64,000 nucleotides of DNA from positions 23,625,908 through 23,689,907 of the forward strand of contig CM037868.1 of assembly GCA_021292105.1 (NCBI GenBank), read 5' to 3'. Of this stretch, positions 55,796 to 64,000 are shown one piece after another (position 1 is the first letter of the stretch; every line of letters begins with the position of its first letter). The notes beneath the pieces were generated by a model. The model did no database searches and was not told where the DNA came from. It worked only from the letters and a program-made list of their open reading frames with translations. This DNA comes from Anadara kagoshimensis (Eukaryota; Mollusca; Bivalvia; Arcoida; Arcidae). The position numbers and the translations under genes are program-made.

Positions 55796-56217
55796 CTGTA
55801 AATATAAACCTCACATTACAAATGTTTATTTCCGATTATACAGCAGTCATTCAAGCATTCATTATGGTCACTGATAAACAAATCGGAACATGCAAATTAC
55901 ACAAGAGTGTTCACTGCAGCTTTTTAGCGTTTTTAGCATCGGGAAATAACGCGATAGTTTTTTACCTTTCAACCAATGAATTGGAAGGGAATTTCGGTTG
56001 TAATCTACAATTTACATACATTCTCTGTTTTAGACTCATGGGCACTTAAAAAGGGCAATGTTTATGCAATGAGAATGTTTTTACTTTATAATCATTATAT
56101 TTTTACAATAAAAAAGAAGACTTTGAAAGCAGATATTGAAACCACTACTTGAGATCACAGTGGTTCTTTTTGGTGAGGGGTTCTTGATAAAATCTGGAAT
56201 AGCTCTATCAGACTTAC

Positions 56218-56337
56218 TTTCACATCCTTTTGAAGCATCACCAGAGTAACATGTGTTACATTTACATTGGCCATTAGGTAAAGCACCTTTATCACAATAA
56301 GCATTGGCTCCACATTTTACTCCACAACAAGGTATCC
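56218..56337 (-). CDS. Gene C EGF-like module exon (recent duplicate a)
   Basis: A 120-bp phase 1-1 exon, acceptor ttgtttag, donor gtaagt. It codes IPCCGVKCGANAYCDKGALP followed by NGQCKCNTCYSGDASKGCES. It is almost identical to the exon at 56832, including the adjoining intron 'cttgataaaatctggaatag', so this is a recent duplication 614 bp apart. It carries three extra residues (ALPN-type loop) relative to the consensus. Confidence 0.9.
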
Positions 56338-56364
56338 CTAAACAAAATAATTAAAGTAGTTTCA

Positions 56365-56425
56365 GTGAATCGATTGATCAATTGATTGATTGATTGAATG
56401 AATGAATGAATGAATGAATGAGATT
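56365..56425. repeat. (GATT)n/(GAAT)n microsatellite
   Basis: 'gattgattgattgaatgaat' type run, between the two duplicate exons and next to a SINE fragment. Confidence 0.85.
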
Positions 56426-56560
56426 TTACTTCACAGTCAAGAATATTTCACTTATATCGAGAAATCACCAACTAAAAGTGAAATCTCAGAAATTTTGAAA
56501 ATCTTTGCACTGCGTAATGTGCACGGAGTGTTCTGTAGCGTGTCATGCTTATCGACATAC
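56425..56560 (-). mobile_element. SINE end fragment
   Basis: 'gtcaagaatatttcacttat' and a drifted 'atcgagaaatcaccaact' block. The head is missing. Confidence 0.6.
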
Positions 56561-56831
56561 AATTTATCAGTTTTTAATAATTGTATATAGAGGGTTTTAA
56601 CTGCCACTAACATGCGCCTGAGTCAAGACATCCTATGAAGGATTTTACTCAATAATAGGAAGAAGATTACATTTACACAGGTAAATTTTACCCAATTTTA
56701 AAGGAAATTAAAGGAATTCTGGAGAGTTTTTGAAGTAAACTCTGGAATTCTTTTGTTATCCGTTGAGGGCGGGGAGTAGGGTGGGGTTTGGATTTTCTTG
56801 ATAAAATCTGGAATAGCTCTATAAGACTTAC

Positions 56832-56951
56832 TTTTACATCCTTTTGAAGCATCACCAGAGTAACAAGTGTTACATTTACATTGGCCATTAGGTAAAGCAC
56901 CTTTATCACAATAAGCATTGGCTCCACATTTAACGCCACAGCAAGGTATCC
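56832..56951 (-). CDS. Gene C EGF-like module exon (recent duplicate b)
   Basis: A 120-bp phase 1-1 exon, acceptor ttgtttag, donor gtaagt. It codes IPCCGVKCGANAYCDKGALP followed by NGQCKCNTCYSGDASKGCKS. Partner of 56218-56337. Eight cysteines. Confidence 0.9.
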
Positions 56952-57069
56952 CTAAACAAAATTTTCATATGTAAATATATTTTAAAAAAACAACAGACAT
57001 TTACAATGTATCTATGATATGAAAGGGTTTACTTCAAACCATTTCTTAATTATAAGTCAGGATAATTGA

Positions 57070-57420
57070 TAGAATGACGGATCGCCGACCACGCCCACAA
57101 CGTTCCGACAAATGGCCGGAATGCTCGATTTACACGCAAAAAGAATTAAAACTCGGAATGACGGCACTAATATTAGTTGCCGTGACGCCATGGCGACCAG
57201 TGTCGGAACATAAGTTCAATCGACGAATCGCCGGCCATACCCACAATGTTTCGACAATGCCCGTCAAACTTCGATTTCACACAAAATGAATGATAACTCG
57301 GCCTGAATTGTGCCATTTAATGACGTCACGGACACTAGAACGTCATTTGTTGCCATGACGCCGCTTTGTTACCGTGATGGCGGCCAGTGTCGGAACATAA
57401 AAAGCATGGCCGGCGATACG
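57070..57420 (+). repeat. GC-rich tandem repeat, ~2.3 units
   Basis: 'gatcgccgaccacgcccaca' (57081) and 'aatcgccggccatacccaca' (57228) start similar units. 'ccagtgtcggaacataa' occurs at about 57197 and 57385. It is much richer in GC and CpG than the surroundings. The ORFs in it are not convincing genes. Confidence 0.6.
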
Positions 57421-57424
57421 TCAA

Positions 57425-57860
57425 TTGGTTTACATCCCAGTCAAGAATATTTCACTTATATCAAGACGTCACCAGTTACATATGAAAGGACAGAAAATTG
57501 CAATGGGTTATGTGCATGGCTGGTTCCTTAATGGTCACGCCTGCCGTGACACGGCTTCACTGACAGTTCTTGTTTTCACATGTTAAAATATTTTGAACTT
57601 TTATTAATTTGTCCGTTAGATAAAACAAGCAAAAACATGAATGATTTCACAAGAGGGCAGAACAATTTGCTTATGCCTGTGTGGCGACATCGGTTTTTTA
57701 AAAGGACTTTTCTGAAGGACCCAGTAACTTTCATTTCTAAGTGCTTGAGGAAAGAACTGTCATTATCTATTTAAAGTCTTGCTCTGACCCTGTCGGGGTT
57801 CGAGCTCATGACCTCAAACATACGACACAAGCACTCTATTAACTGAGCTAAGTCAGGGTA
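57425..57860 (-). mobile_element. tRNA-derived SINE, copy with an internal insertion
   Basis: The minus-strand head (tagctcagttaatagagtgc, box B gagctcgaaccccgac) and the end block (tatcaagacgtcaccagt) are both present, but about 120 bp of unrelated sequence lies in the middle near 57565-57690. Confidence 0.7.
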
Positions 57861-57874
57861 AAAGTATTTTGCAG

Positions 57875-58010
57875 TTAATTCTGCCTATAAAAGCCACCCA
57901 AAAACAGTAAAATGGCCCATATATAGATGAATAAAGAGCATTGCATTTGGTATGAATTATACTGGCCTTTATATAGAGGTGGTTTTAAGGCAGATTTGAC
58001 TGTATTTTGT
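57875..58010. mobile_element. 'AAAGGCCACC' palindromic element, copy 3
   Basis: 'gcctataaaagccacccaaa' at the left and 'ctggcctttatatagaggtgg'-type right end with 'ttgactgta'. Confidence 0.65.
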
Positions 58011-58144
58011 TAAGCTCGTTGTTTTCAATGTTAAGCTTTTCTGGTAAATTGCTATATTTCGTTATATTACCAGTACATCTGTGTGCGGACTGTACCTTCC
58101 TCTAAACCGAACATTCAAATTTTGAAAAAAATATGTATTTCTGT

Positions 58145-58211
58145 ATTGCCAATGACTTACTTTTACATCCCTGTACTGGGTTTCCGTTGTAACAGTTATT
58201 ACATTTACACT
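58145..58211 (-). pseudogene. Half-exon duplicate of gene C module, with its donor
   Basis: The donor and the last ~50 bp of the exon at 58236 are repeated 75 bp further along the gene ('ttgccaatgacttacttttac' type block at 58146 and 58221). The duplicate has the C.C..C..G part and a GTAAGT donor but no acceptor of its own. Confidence 0.7.
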
Positions 58212-58235
58212 ATTGTCGTATTGCCAATGACTTAC

Positions 58236-58346
58236 TTTTACATCCCTGTACGGGGTCCCCATTGTAACAGTTATTACATTTACACTGGCCACTGTTTTTG
58301 TCACAGGCTGCATTGGCTCCGCATTTTACACCACAACATTTAATGG
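58236..58346 (-). CDS. Gene C EGF-like module exon
   Basis: A 111-bp phase 1-1 exon, acceptor cttttag, donor gtaagt. It codes IKCCGVKCGANAACDKNSGQ followed by CKCNNCYNGDPVQGCK. Eight cysteines. Immediately downstream in gene direction is a 75-bp repeat of its own 3' half plus donor (58145-58211). Confidence 0.88.
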
Positions 58347-59530
58347 CTAAAAGAAAGGAAAATATACATTTCACAAATATTTAAATGCGTTCTTTATTTG
58401 TTCGCAAATTATTGCAATTAAGATCACGTCTATATAAGGCCATCTTGCCTTGGTTTCACAATTTGTTTTTATTTAACTTTCCTAAACTTAAATTTAGCAA
58501 ACTTTGGTAATCTCCTTTTGACCTACTGGTACATATTTTTGACAAATATAAATGCAAAAGTTTTATTCCATAAGCGACAAAGTATTCGAAGCTCGGCTGT
58601 CGAATTGTGTGTGGCTGAAAATGCCAAACGATAAATATAGCATCTGTCGTAAAGCCGTCGAGATATATATTATATATTAAGAGTCATTCTCTGTAAGGAC
58701 CAATTAAACTCCTCTGGAAATCGCATGTCACAGATTTTGAAAATATTTTACCTAAACAATGGCTACATATAAGAAACCAAAAAAAATTATCAAACTAAGA
58801 ATTTTTTATATTGTTTACATGGTAACCAACCACTAAGAGGCCAATCTCTGGATTTTCGGCCAAATTTGGGTGCGTATCAAATATGCCGCTAGAATATGCC
58901 ACTTATGATGGTTGTCTTCAATATTTTGTTTTTATTCGGAACTTTGATTGTTATCCTTATCTTTTTCAAGTCAAAACTGTATGATTTTACAGGTTTTCAT
59001 TTATTTTGAGTCAATTTTATCTCAAAAAATGCTCTAAAATTGACCTAAACTAGCTGAACTTTGAGATTGAATATTTTGAAAACGCGGGCACTGGAGTAGT
59101 ATCACAAACATTTAAGTTATAGGGGAAAGTGGGTTCAACAAAATATCAAAAAATTAGAGTGGTACTTTTTGATTAAAGAAAATAAATCAGTTTCAAAGTT
59201 ACGGAAATAGCCCTAGCAGGGTCCCTTTTTAAGAAAGAATTATCTCCCCTTAGTAAACAATATGGTATTTATTTTCTCTTTTTGATATGTTTTATCTCCT
59301 AAGTGCCAAATATTTAATCAATTAGTTATTTTTAAAAAATATGTACATTAACTTATATATATTTTTATTAAAATCCTGGCAATAAAGCACAAAAATTATA
59401 TTTGTAATGAACTATTTTATTAAGCACTTGAAAAAATATTTGGATTTTACATGTTTAGAAATAGGTCCATTCCATCTAAATATAAGCCACAAGTCTCAAG
59501 CAGGTCATTCTTGTGAACAATAGTTAATAA
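58347..59530 (-). other. Gene C intron; relative of the 16.1 kb MITE at its right part
   Basis: 58452-58560 ('ggtttcacaatttg', 'cctaaacttaaatttagcaa') is a diverged relative of one half of the 16087-16318 element. The rest shows no recognised feature. Confidence 0.4.
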
Positions 59531-59531
59531 T

Positions 59532-59532
<1 letters not shown>

Positions 59533-59562
<30 letters not shown>
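59533..59562. repeat. Poly-C tract, 30 bp
   Basis: An uninterrupted run of C directly abuts the 72-bp minisatellite. Runs of this kind are error-prone in assemblies, so copy number beside it should be treated with care. Confidence 0.9.
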
Positions 59563-59899
59563 AGAGAAGCATTTCTTACATTTACACTGATTGTTTGTTA
59601 GAGACTTACCGTCACATTTCACTTTGGGATTTCCAGAGAAGCATTTCTTACATTGACACTGACTGGTTGTTACAGACTTACCGTCACATTTCACTTTGGG
59701 ATTTCCAGAGAAGCATTTCTTACATTGACACTGACTGGTTGTTACAGACTTACCATCACATTTCACTTTGGGGTTTCCAGAGAAGCATTTCTTACATTGA
59801 CACTGACTGGTTGTTAGAGACTTACCGTCACATTTCACTTTAGGATTTCCGGAGAAGCATTTCTTACATTGACACTGATTGGTTGTTAGAGAAACTTAC
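59561..59899 (-). repeat. 72-bp minisatellite made of gene C half-exons, each with a splice donor
   Basis: Units start ('ccagagaagcatttctta') at 59561, 59633, 59705, 59777 and 59849, exactly 72 bp apart, then 74 bp to the exon at 59900-60007, which is their source. On the minus strand each unit reads CQCKKCFSGNPKVKCDGKS plus VTTSQ, i.e. the second half of the EGF-like module followed by the exon's own donor and its first intron bases (GTAAGTC; donors at 59604, 59676, 59748, 59820). The units are open among themselves. Relative to the source exon they are shifted by two extra bases, so reading straight on from the exon meets TAA (GKFL then stop). No good acceptor precedes a unit. Confidence 0.85.
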
Positions 59900-60007
59900 C
59901 ATCACATTTCACTTTGGGATTTCCAGCGAAGCATTTCTTACATTGACACTGATTGGTTGCTTCGTTACAATCTGCGTTTACGCCACAAGGACCACCACAT
60001 GGGATTT
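59900..60007 (-). CDS. Gene C EGF-like module exon (seven-cysteine variant)
   Basis: A 108-bp phase 1-1 exon, acceptor tttgttacag, donor gtaagt. It codes IPCGGPCGVNADCNEATNQC followed by QCKKCFAGNPKVKCDG. Compared with the eight-cysteine modules, the second Cys of the opening CC pair is Gly, while the additional Cys in KKCFAG is kept. It therefore looks intermediate between the six-cysteine module at 61288 and the rest. It is the source of the 72-bp array beside it. Confidence 0.85.
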
Positions 60008-60029
60008 CTGTAACAAAGAAAACATAACA

Positions 60030-60235
60030 ATGTATGTAAACGTATTTAATTTCGCGTGTATTTCTTTTCAAGGTTTAGGTTATTTAGACATATCCGTGTA
60101 GTTAAATTTTCGCGTTTTTGTAACATAATAAGTATATAATTTTCGCTTTGTACTCATTTTCGCGGAAAACAAACGACCGCGAAATAAGCGAAAATTAGTA
60201 CACCGCGAAAATTAATTCGTTTATAGTATACTGTA
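60030..60235. mobile_element. 'TACTGTAAACG' MITE, copy 2
   Basis: 'tgtaaacgtatttaatttcg' to 'aattcgtttatagtatactg', with the same inner 'ttttcgct...aacaaacgaccgc...gcgaaaatt' order as copy 1. Confidence 0.75.
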
Positions 60236-60678
60236 CATCTGGAGCTAGATTTTCGCTGTAATTCCAGAGAGTAACAAAGCACGCAAAAAATAAAACAGAT
60301 CCATGGATATTTACGTCTACATGTGGCATGTAGGCCAATTTGTAGACCGAACATTTGGTATATATTACTTAATGTTTACAGTACAGGTCTGTCGAAAATT
60401 TAACACCAAGGTTACGAATTGGCGCAGTATAGACAGTTCATCTCGTTCTTTTGTTAATTATACCTCGTCAGCTTTTCGGATACTAGCTATCCATATCCCG
60501 GCTACTCGGCAGCCGAAGCCGACTCCTTTTTAGTTAGCTCAGTGTTAAACTTTCGACAGTCACGTACTGTTCAGTGCTTACTGATCGCCTAAAAGGAAGT
60601 CTGCTCAGAAAACTTGGTTAAACTGATCATTAACTTCAGTTGCTTTTCGTATGACGCCATGTGCGTGAATGATAAATT

Positions 60679-60735
60679 ATAAAACCCCGCAGGTTTACAC
60701 TTGCAGTGTCCGGTGTAACACATTGCGTAAAATCG
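60679..60735 (-). pseudogene. Relic of the first gene C EGF exon
   Basis: The minus strand reads AMCYTGHCKCKPAGFYN where the working exon at 61288 reads AVCYIAQCKCKPGFVGN. No acceptor or donor is present and the front is missing. It adjoins a long inverted-repeat element, which may have split or carried it. Confidence 0.6.
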
Positions 60736-60756
60736 ACCATGGTGGTAACAAGATCA

Positions 60757-61247
60757 AAATTTACTGTCAGACCCTGTCTGTTTGTGACAGTGAATTACGT
60801 TTTTTTTTCCATCTGAGAAAATTAAATAAATCTGAATAAAAATTGATAATTATCCCTTACTTGTACCTACTCGTAACAGGAAATCTGTATGCGCATTCTT
60901 GATTAGCGTAAAATATTTCTACACAGAGCAAAACGTTGGCGCCATCGGGATTTAACATGTTAAAAAAAAAAAGGCACGTGGCGGATCCTGTTGCGCATAT
61001 GACGTGAAACATCACTAAAGACATCACTTCCGGTGTAAACATCGCCATTTTCCCCATGTAAAATCCCCGTAGTGCCAACATTTTCCTTTCTACAAAAATG
61101 CTTTATGACAATCGCGGATGCGCATACAGATTTTCAGTTACGACTAGCCACAAGTGAGTGAATAATATCAATTTTTATTCAGATTTATTTGATTTCTGTG
61201 GAAAAAGCATAACTTCACTGTCACAAACAGACCGGCTCTGACAGTAG
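60757..61247. mobile_element. Foldback-type element with ~145-bp inverted arms
   Basis: 60760-60905 and 61115-61245 are inverted copies: 'ctgtcagaccctgtctgttt'/'aaacagaccggctctgacag', 'ataaatctgaataaaaattg'/'caatttttattcagatttat', 'gaaatctgtatgcgca'/'tgcgcatacagattttc'. Length is about 490 bp. The centre holds an ORF by chance (60857-61081). It lies in a gene C intron between an exon and the relic of that exon. Confidence 0.8.
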
Positions 61248-61287
61248 TTTACCATCACATTGTTCGATCTAGTTATAAGTAACTCAC

Positions 61288-61407
61288 TTTTACATGCGAC
61301 ATTGGGATTACCAACAAACCCAGGTTTACACTTGCACTGTGCAATGTAACAGACTGCGTTCACTCCACAGCGTCCATAGCAGGGGTCGTACCCATAACCA
61401 TATCCAT
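61288..61407 (-). CDS. Gene C EGF-like module exon, six-cysteine (first seen)
   Basis: A 120-bp phase 1-1 exon, acceptor ttggttgtag, donor gtgagt. It codes GYGYGYDPCYGRCGVNAVCY followed by IAQCKCKPGFVGNPNVACK. This is a canonical EGF-like module: C...C.....C....C.C..GF.G......C, with the GF.GNP found in many EGF repeats. It lacks the two additional cysteines of the later modules. It starts with a short Gly-Tyr run. It is the furthest 5' exon that I could find; a signal-peptide exon is expected to the right. Confidence 0.85.
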
Positions 61408-61427
61408 CTACAACCAAAAAGAACAAG

Positions 61428-61430
<3 letters not shown>

Positions 61431-61517
<87 letters not shown>
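61431..61517. repeat. (GATT)n microsatellite
   Basis: About 21 GATT units just upstream (in gene direction) of the first seen gene C exon's acceptor. Confidence 0.95.
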
Positions 61518-61520
<3 letters not shown>

Positions 61521-61524
61521 GGAG

Positions 61525-62130
61525 TTAAAGGTACAGTCAAGATTATTTCATTAATATCGAGACGTCACCAGTTATTGGTGAAGCAGCAGTAATTTTTATC
61601 TTTGTAGTGCGCTCAGGGCAATGTGCAGCGAAGGTTCTTTAACGTGCTACGCCTGTCCTGACTTCGGTCATCGGTTTAAAGGTATTTTCCAAAGGATAAC
61701 GTGACTTCCATTCCTAAATGCTGAATGTTTGGCGAAAAAATCGTCATTATCAGTGGCGGATTTAAGGGGGGTGGGGTTGCAACCCCCCCCCCCCCTCCTT
61801 TGAAAAATTAAAAAAAAAGAGAGAGAGAAAGAGAAAGAGAGAGATATTGGCTGATTAAAATTTTCTTGGCCCCCATCAGAGCTCTGTCCTAGACCCCTCG
61901 TCTCTGGAAGTTCGCGCCTTCGGCGCTCGCACCTAGCATTGATAAAATTCTTACCCACCCCCCTTTTTAAAAAAAAAATCCTGGATTATTCTCAACCCCC
62001 TCTTTTAAAAAATCCTGGATCTGCCCCTGATTATCCATTGTCAAGTCTTCGTCAAGACCCCGTCCGGCATTCAAATCCAAACCTCTCTCATAGAGAGCCA
62101 GCACTTAATCAACTGAGTTACGGTCGTGGA
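61525..62130 (-). mobile_element. tRNA-derived SINE split by another element
   Basis: The body and end block lie at 61525-61750 ('tatcgagacgtcaccagtta', 'gtgcgctcagggcaatgtgc'). The head lies at 62030-62130 (box A-like 'ctcagttgattaagtgc' on the minus strand). The interruption is the element at 61751-62029. Confidence 0.75.
61751..62029. mobile_element. hAT-like non-autonomous element inside a SINE
   Basis: It begins CAGTGGCGGATTTA and ends GGATCTGCCCCTG, inverted termini of the CAGNGGCGGATCC type common in hAT elements. 'attat(c)' occurs on both sides, probably part of the target duplication. The interior has poly-C and GA-rich runs and no transposase. Confidence 0.65.
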
Positions 62131-62176
62131 AACAATGTTAAATAGCAAAAGCAATACAGTCAAAACATAAAATGTC

Positions 62177-64000
62177 AACGCACTGACCGAGTGGTACTGA
62201 CTATACCACCTCTAGCCGCCCAACGCAGTGACCGAGTAGTACCGACTATACTGCCTCTAGCCGCCCAACGCAGTGACCGAGTGGTACTGACTATACCACC
62301 TCTAGCCGCCCAACGCACTGACCGAGTGGTACCGACTATACCACCTCTAGCCGCCCAACGCACTGACCGAGTGGTACTGACTATACCACCTCTAGCCGCC
62401 CAAAGCAGTAACCGAGTGGTACTAACTATACCACCTCTAGCCGCCCAAAGCAGTGACCGAGTGGTACTAACTATACCACCTCAAGCCGCCCAACGTAGTG
62501 ACCGAGTGGTACTGACTATACCACCTCAAGCCGCCCAAAGCAGTGACCGAGTGGTACTAACTATACCACCACTAGCCGCCCTAAGCAGTGACCGAGTGGT
62601 ACTAACTATACCACCTCTAGCCGCCCTAAGCAGTGGCCGAGTGGTACTAACTATACCACCTCAAGCCGCCCAAAGCAGTGACCAAGTGGTACTAACTATA
62701 CCACCTCTAGCCGCCCAACGCACTGGTCGAGTGGTACTGACTATACCACCTCAAGCCGCCCAAAGCAGTGACCGAGTGGTACTGACTATACCACCTCAAG
62801 CCGCCCAAAGCAGTGACCGAGTGGTACTGACTATACCACCTCTAGCCGCCCAAAGCAGTGACCGAGTGGTACTGACTATACCACCTCAAGCCGCCCAAAG
62901 CAGTGACCGAGTGGTACTAACTATACCACCTCTAGCCGCCCTAAGCAGTGGCCGAGTGGTACTAACTATACCACCTCAAGCCGCCCAAAGCAGTGACCGA
63001 GTGGTACTAACTATACCACCTCTAGTCGCCCTAAGCAGTGACCGAGTGGTACTAACTATACCACCACTAGCCGCCCTAAGCAGTGACCGAGTGGTACTAA
63101 CTATACCACCTCTAGCCGCCCAACGTAGTGACCGAGTGGTACCGACCATACAACCTCTAGCCGCCCAACGCACTGACCGAGTGGTACTAACTATACCACC
63201 TCAAGCCGCCCAACGCACTGACCGAGTGGTACTAACTATACCACCTCAAGCCGCCCAAAGCAGTGACCGAGTGGTACTAACTATACCACCTCTAGCCGCC
63301 CAAAGCAGTGACCGAGTGGTACTAACTATACCACCTCTAGCTGCCCAAAGCAGTGACCGAGTGGTACTGACTATACCACCTCTAGCCGCCCAAAGCAGTG
63401 ACCGAGTGGTACTGACTATACCACCTCTAGCCGCCCAACGCACTGACCGAGTGGTACTAACTATACCACCTCTAGCCGCCCTAAGCAGTGACCGAGTGGT
63501 ACTAACTATACCACCTCAAGCCGCCCAACGCACTGACCGAGTGGTACTAACTATACCACCTCAAGCCGCCCAACGCACTGACCGAGTGGTACTAACTATA
63601 CCACCTCTAGCCGCCCTAAGCAGTGACCGAGTGGTACTGACTATACCACCTCTAGCCGCCCAACGCACTGACCGAGTGGTACTAACTATACCACCTCTAG
63701 CCGCCCTAAGCAGTGACCGAGTGGTACTAACTATACCACCTCAAGCCGCCCAAAGCAGTGACCGAGTGGTACTGACTATACCACCTCTAGCCGCCCAACG
63801 CAGTGACCGAGTGGTACTAACTATACCACCTCTAGCCGCCCAACGCAGTGACTGAGTGGTACTAACTATACCACCTCTAGCCGCCCAACGCAGTGACCGA
63901 GTAGTACTGACTATACCACCTCTAGCCGCCCAACGCAGTGACCGAGTGGTACCGACTATACCACCTCTAGTCGCCCAACGCACTGACCGAGTGGTACTAA
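62177..64000. repeat. 45-bp satellite, ~40 units, continues past window
   Basis: The unit is tgaccgagtggtactgacta followed by taccacctctagccgcccaa and cgcag (45 bp). Variation is limited to a few sites: actgact/actaact/accgact, cctctag/cctcaag, and cccaacgcac/cccaaagcag/ccctaagcag. Because 45 is a multiple of three and the unit lacks stops in several frames, long ORFs appear on both strands (554 codons on +, coding repeats of VVLTIPPLAAQ). The long + ORF ends when one unit has CGA changed to TGA. No start context, splice sites or composition suggest a gene. Each unit holds an inverted repeat GTGGTA/TACCAC around a 7-base loop. Confidence 0.9.

Noticed and set aside
55606-56049. 147-codon plus-strand ORF
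   Set aside because: It covers a gene C exon in antisense and has no recognisable domain.
59595-59843. Plus-strand ORF with repeats of HISLWDFQRSISYIDTDWL
   Set aside because: Antisense shadow of the 72-bp exon-derived array; the minus strand carries the EGF-like cysteines and donors.
62191-63855. 554-codon ORF (VVLTIPPLAAQ repeats) as a protein gene
   Set aside because: It is a by-product of the 45-bp satellite, which is open on both strands. It begins and ends at single-base variants within the repeat and has no start or splice context.

Overview
The window looks like nuclear DNA of an invertebrate, most likely a bivalve or other mollusc. It is AT-rich, genes are split into small exons separated by kilobases of intron, splice sites are canonical GT/AG, and mobile-element remains are dense (a tRNA-derived SINE, a Penelope-like retroelement with many 3'-end fragments, and numerous short inverted-repeat DNA elements). 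The species is an inference from this style, not read directly. No bacterial, organellar, CRISPR or complete RNA genes were recognised.

Three host genes can be assembled from exons. (A) About 0.1-13.9 kb, + strand: a multi-domain protein with at least two CARD-like death-fold exons (4290-4580 and 9273-9563), a third possible one (5137-5436), an unrecognised alpha/beta-looking exon (8622-8915), low-complexity linkers, and two tandemly duplicated final exons (13350 and 13846). All its internal exons are symmetrical phase 1-1, so they can be skipped or duplicated without frame loss. Its 5' end lies left of the window. (B) About 37.5-21.0 kb, - strand: ten exons of an SLC17-type (sialin/VGLUT-like) anion transporter of the major facilitator superfamily. 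Only the first coding exon is missing. One exon (29810-29898) does not fit by phase and has no clear donor. (C) 61.4 to about 42.6 kb, - strand: a gene built of at least 15 tandem exons, each coding one EGF-like module. Most carry eight cysteines instead of six. They are followed by a probable transmembrane exon, a short tail and a poly(A) signal. Its first exon(s) lie right of 61.4 kb.

Between and inside the genes: 2.4-3.9 kb holds a degenerate tandem repeat of about 140 bp; 5.5-6.9 kb holds the longest Penelope-like copy, inside an intron of gene A; 14-21 kb is intergenic with several inverted-repeat elements, one of about 1.3 kb with TTAA ends; 37.5-42.6 kb is intergenic with repeats; 59.5-59.9 kb holds a 72-bp exon-derived minisatellite in which every unit carries its own splice donor; and 62.18 kb to the window end is a 45-bp satellite of about 40 units that stays open in several frames by chance.

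The most notable system is gene C: it shows successive stages of exon multiplication (intact modules, a nearly identical recent pair, half-exon duplications, and decayed relics) for an unusual eight-cysteine EGF-like module. Gene A is second: a CARD scaffold, plausibly an innate-immune or cell-death adaptor, made of symmetrical exons with duplicated mini-exons and duplicated 3' ends. Exon boundaries were placed by eye from splice signals and reading frame, without transcript evidence.
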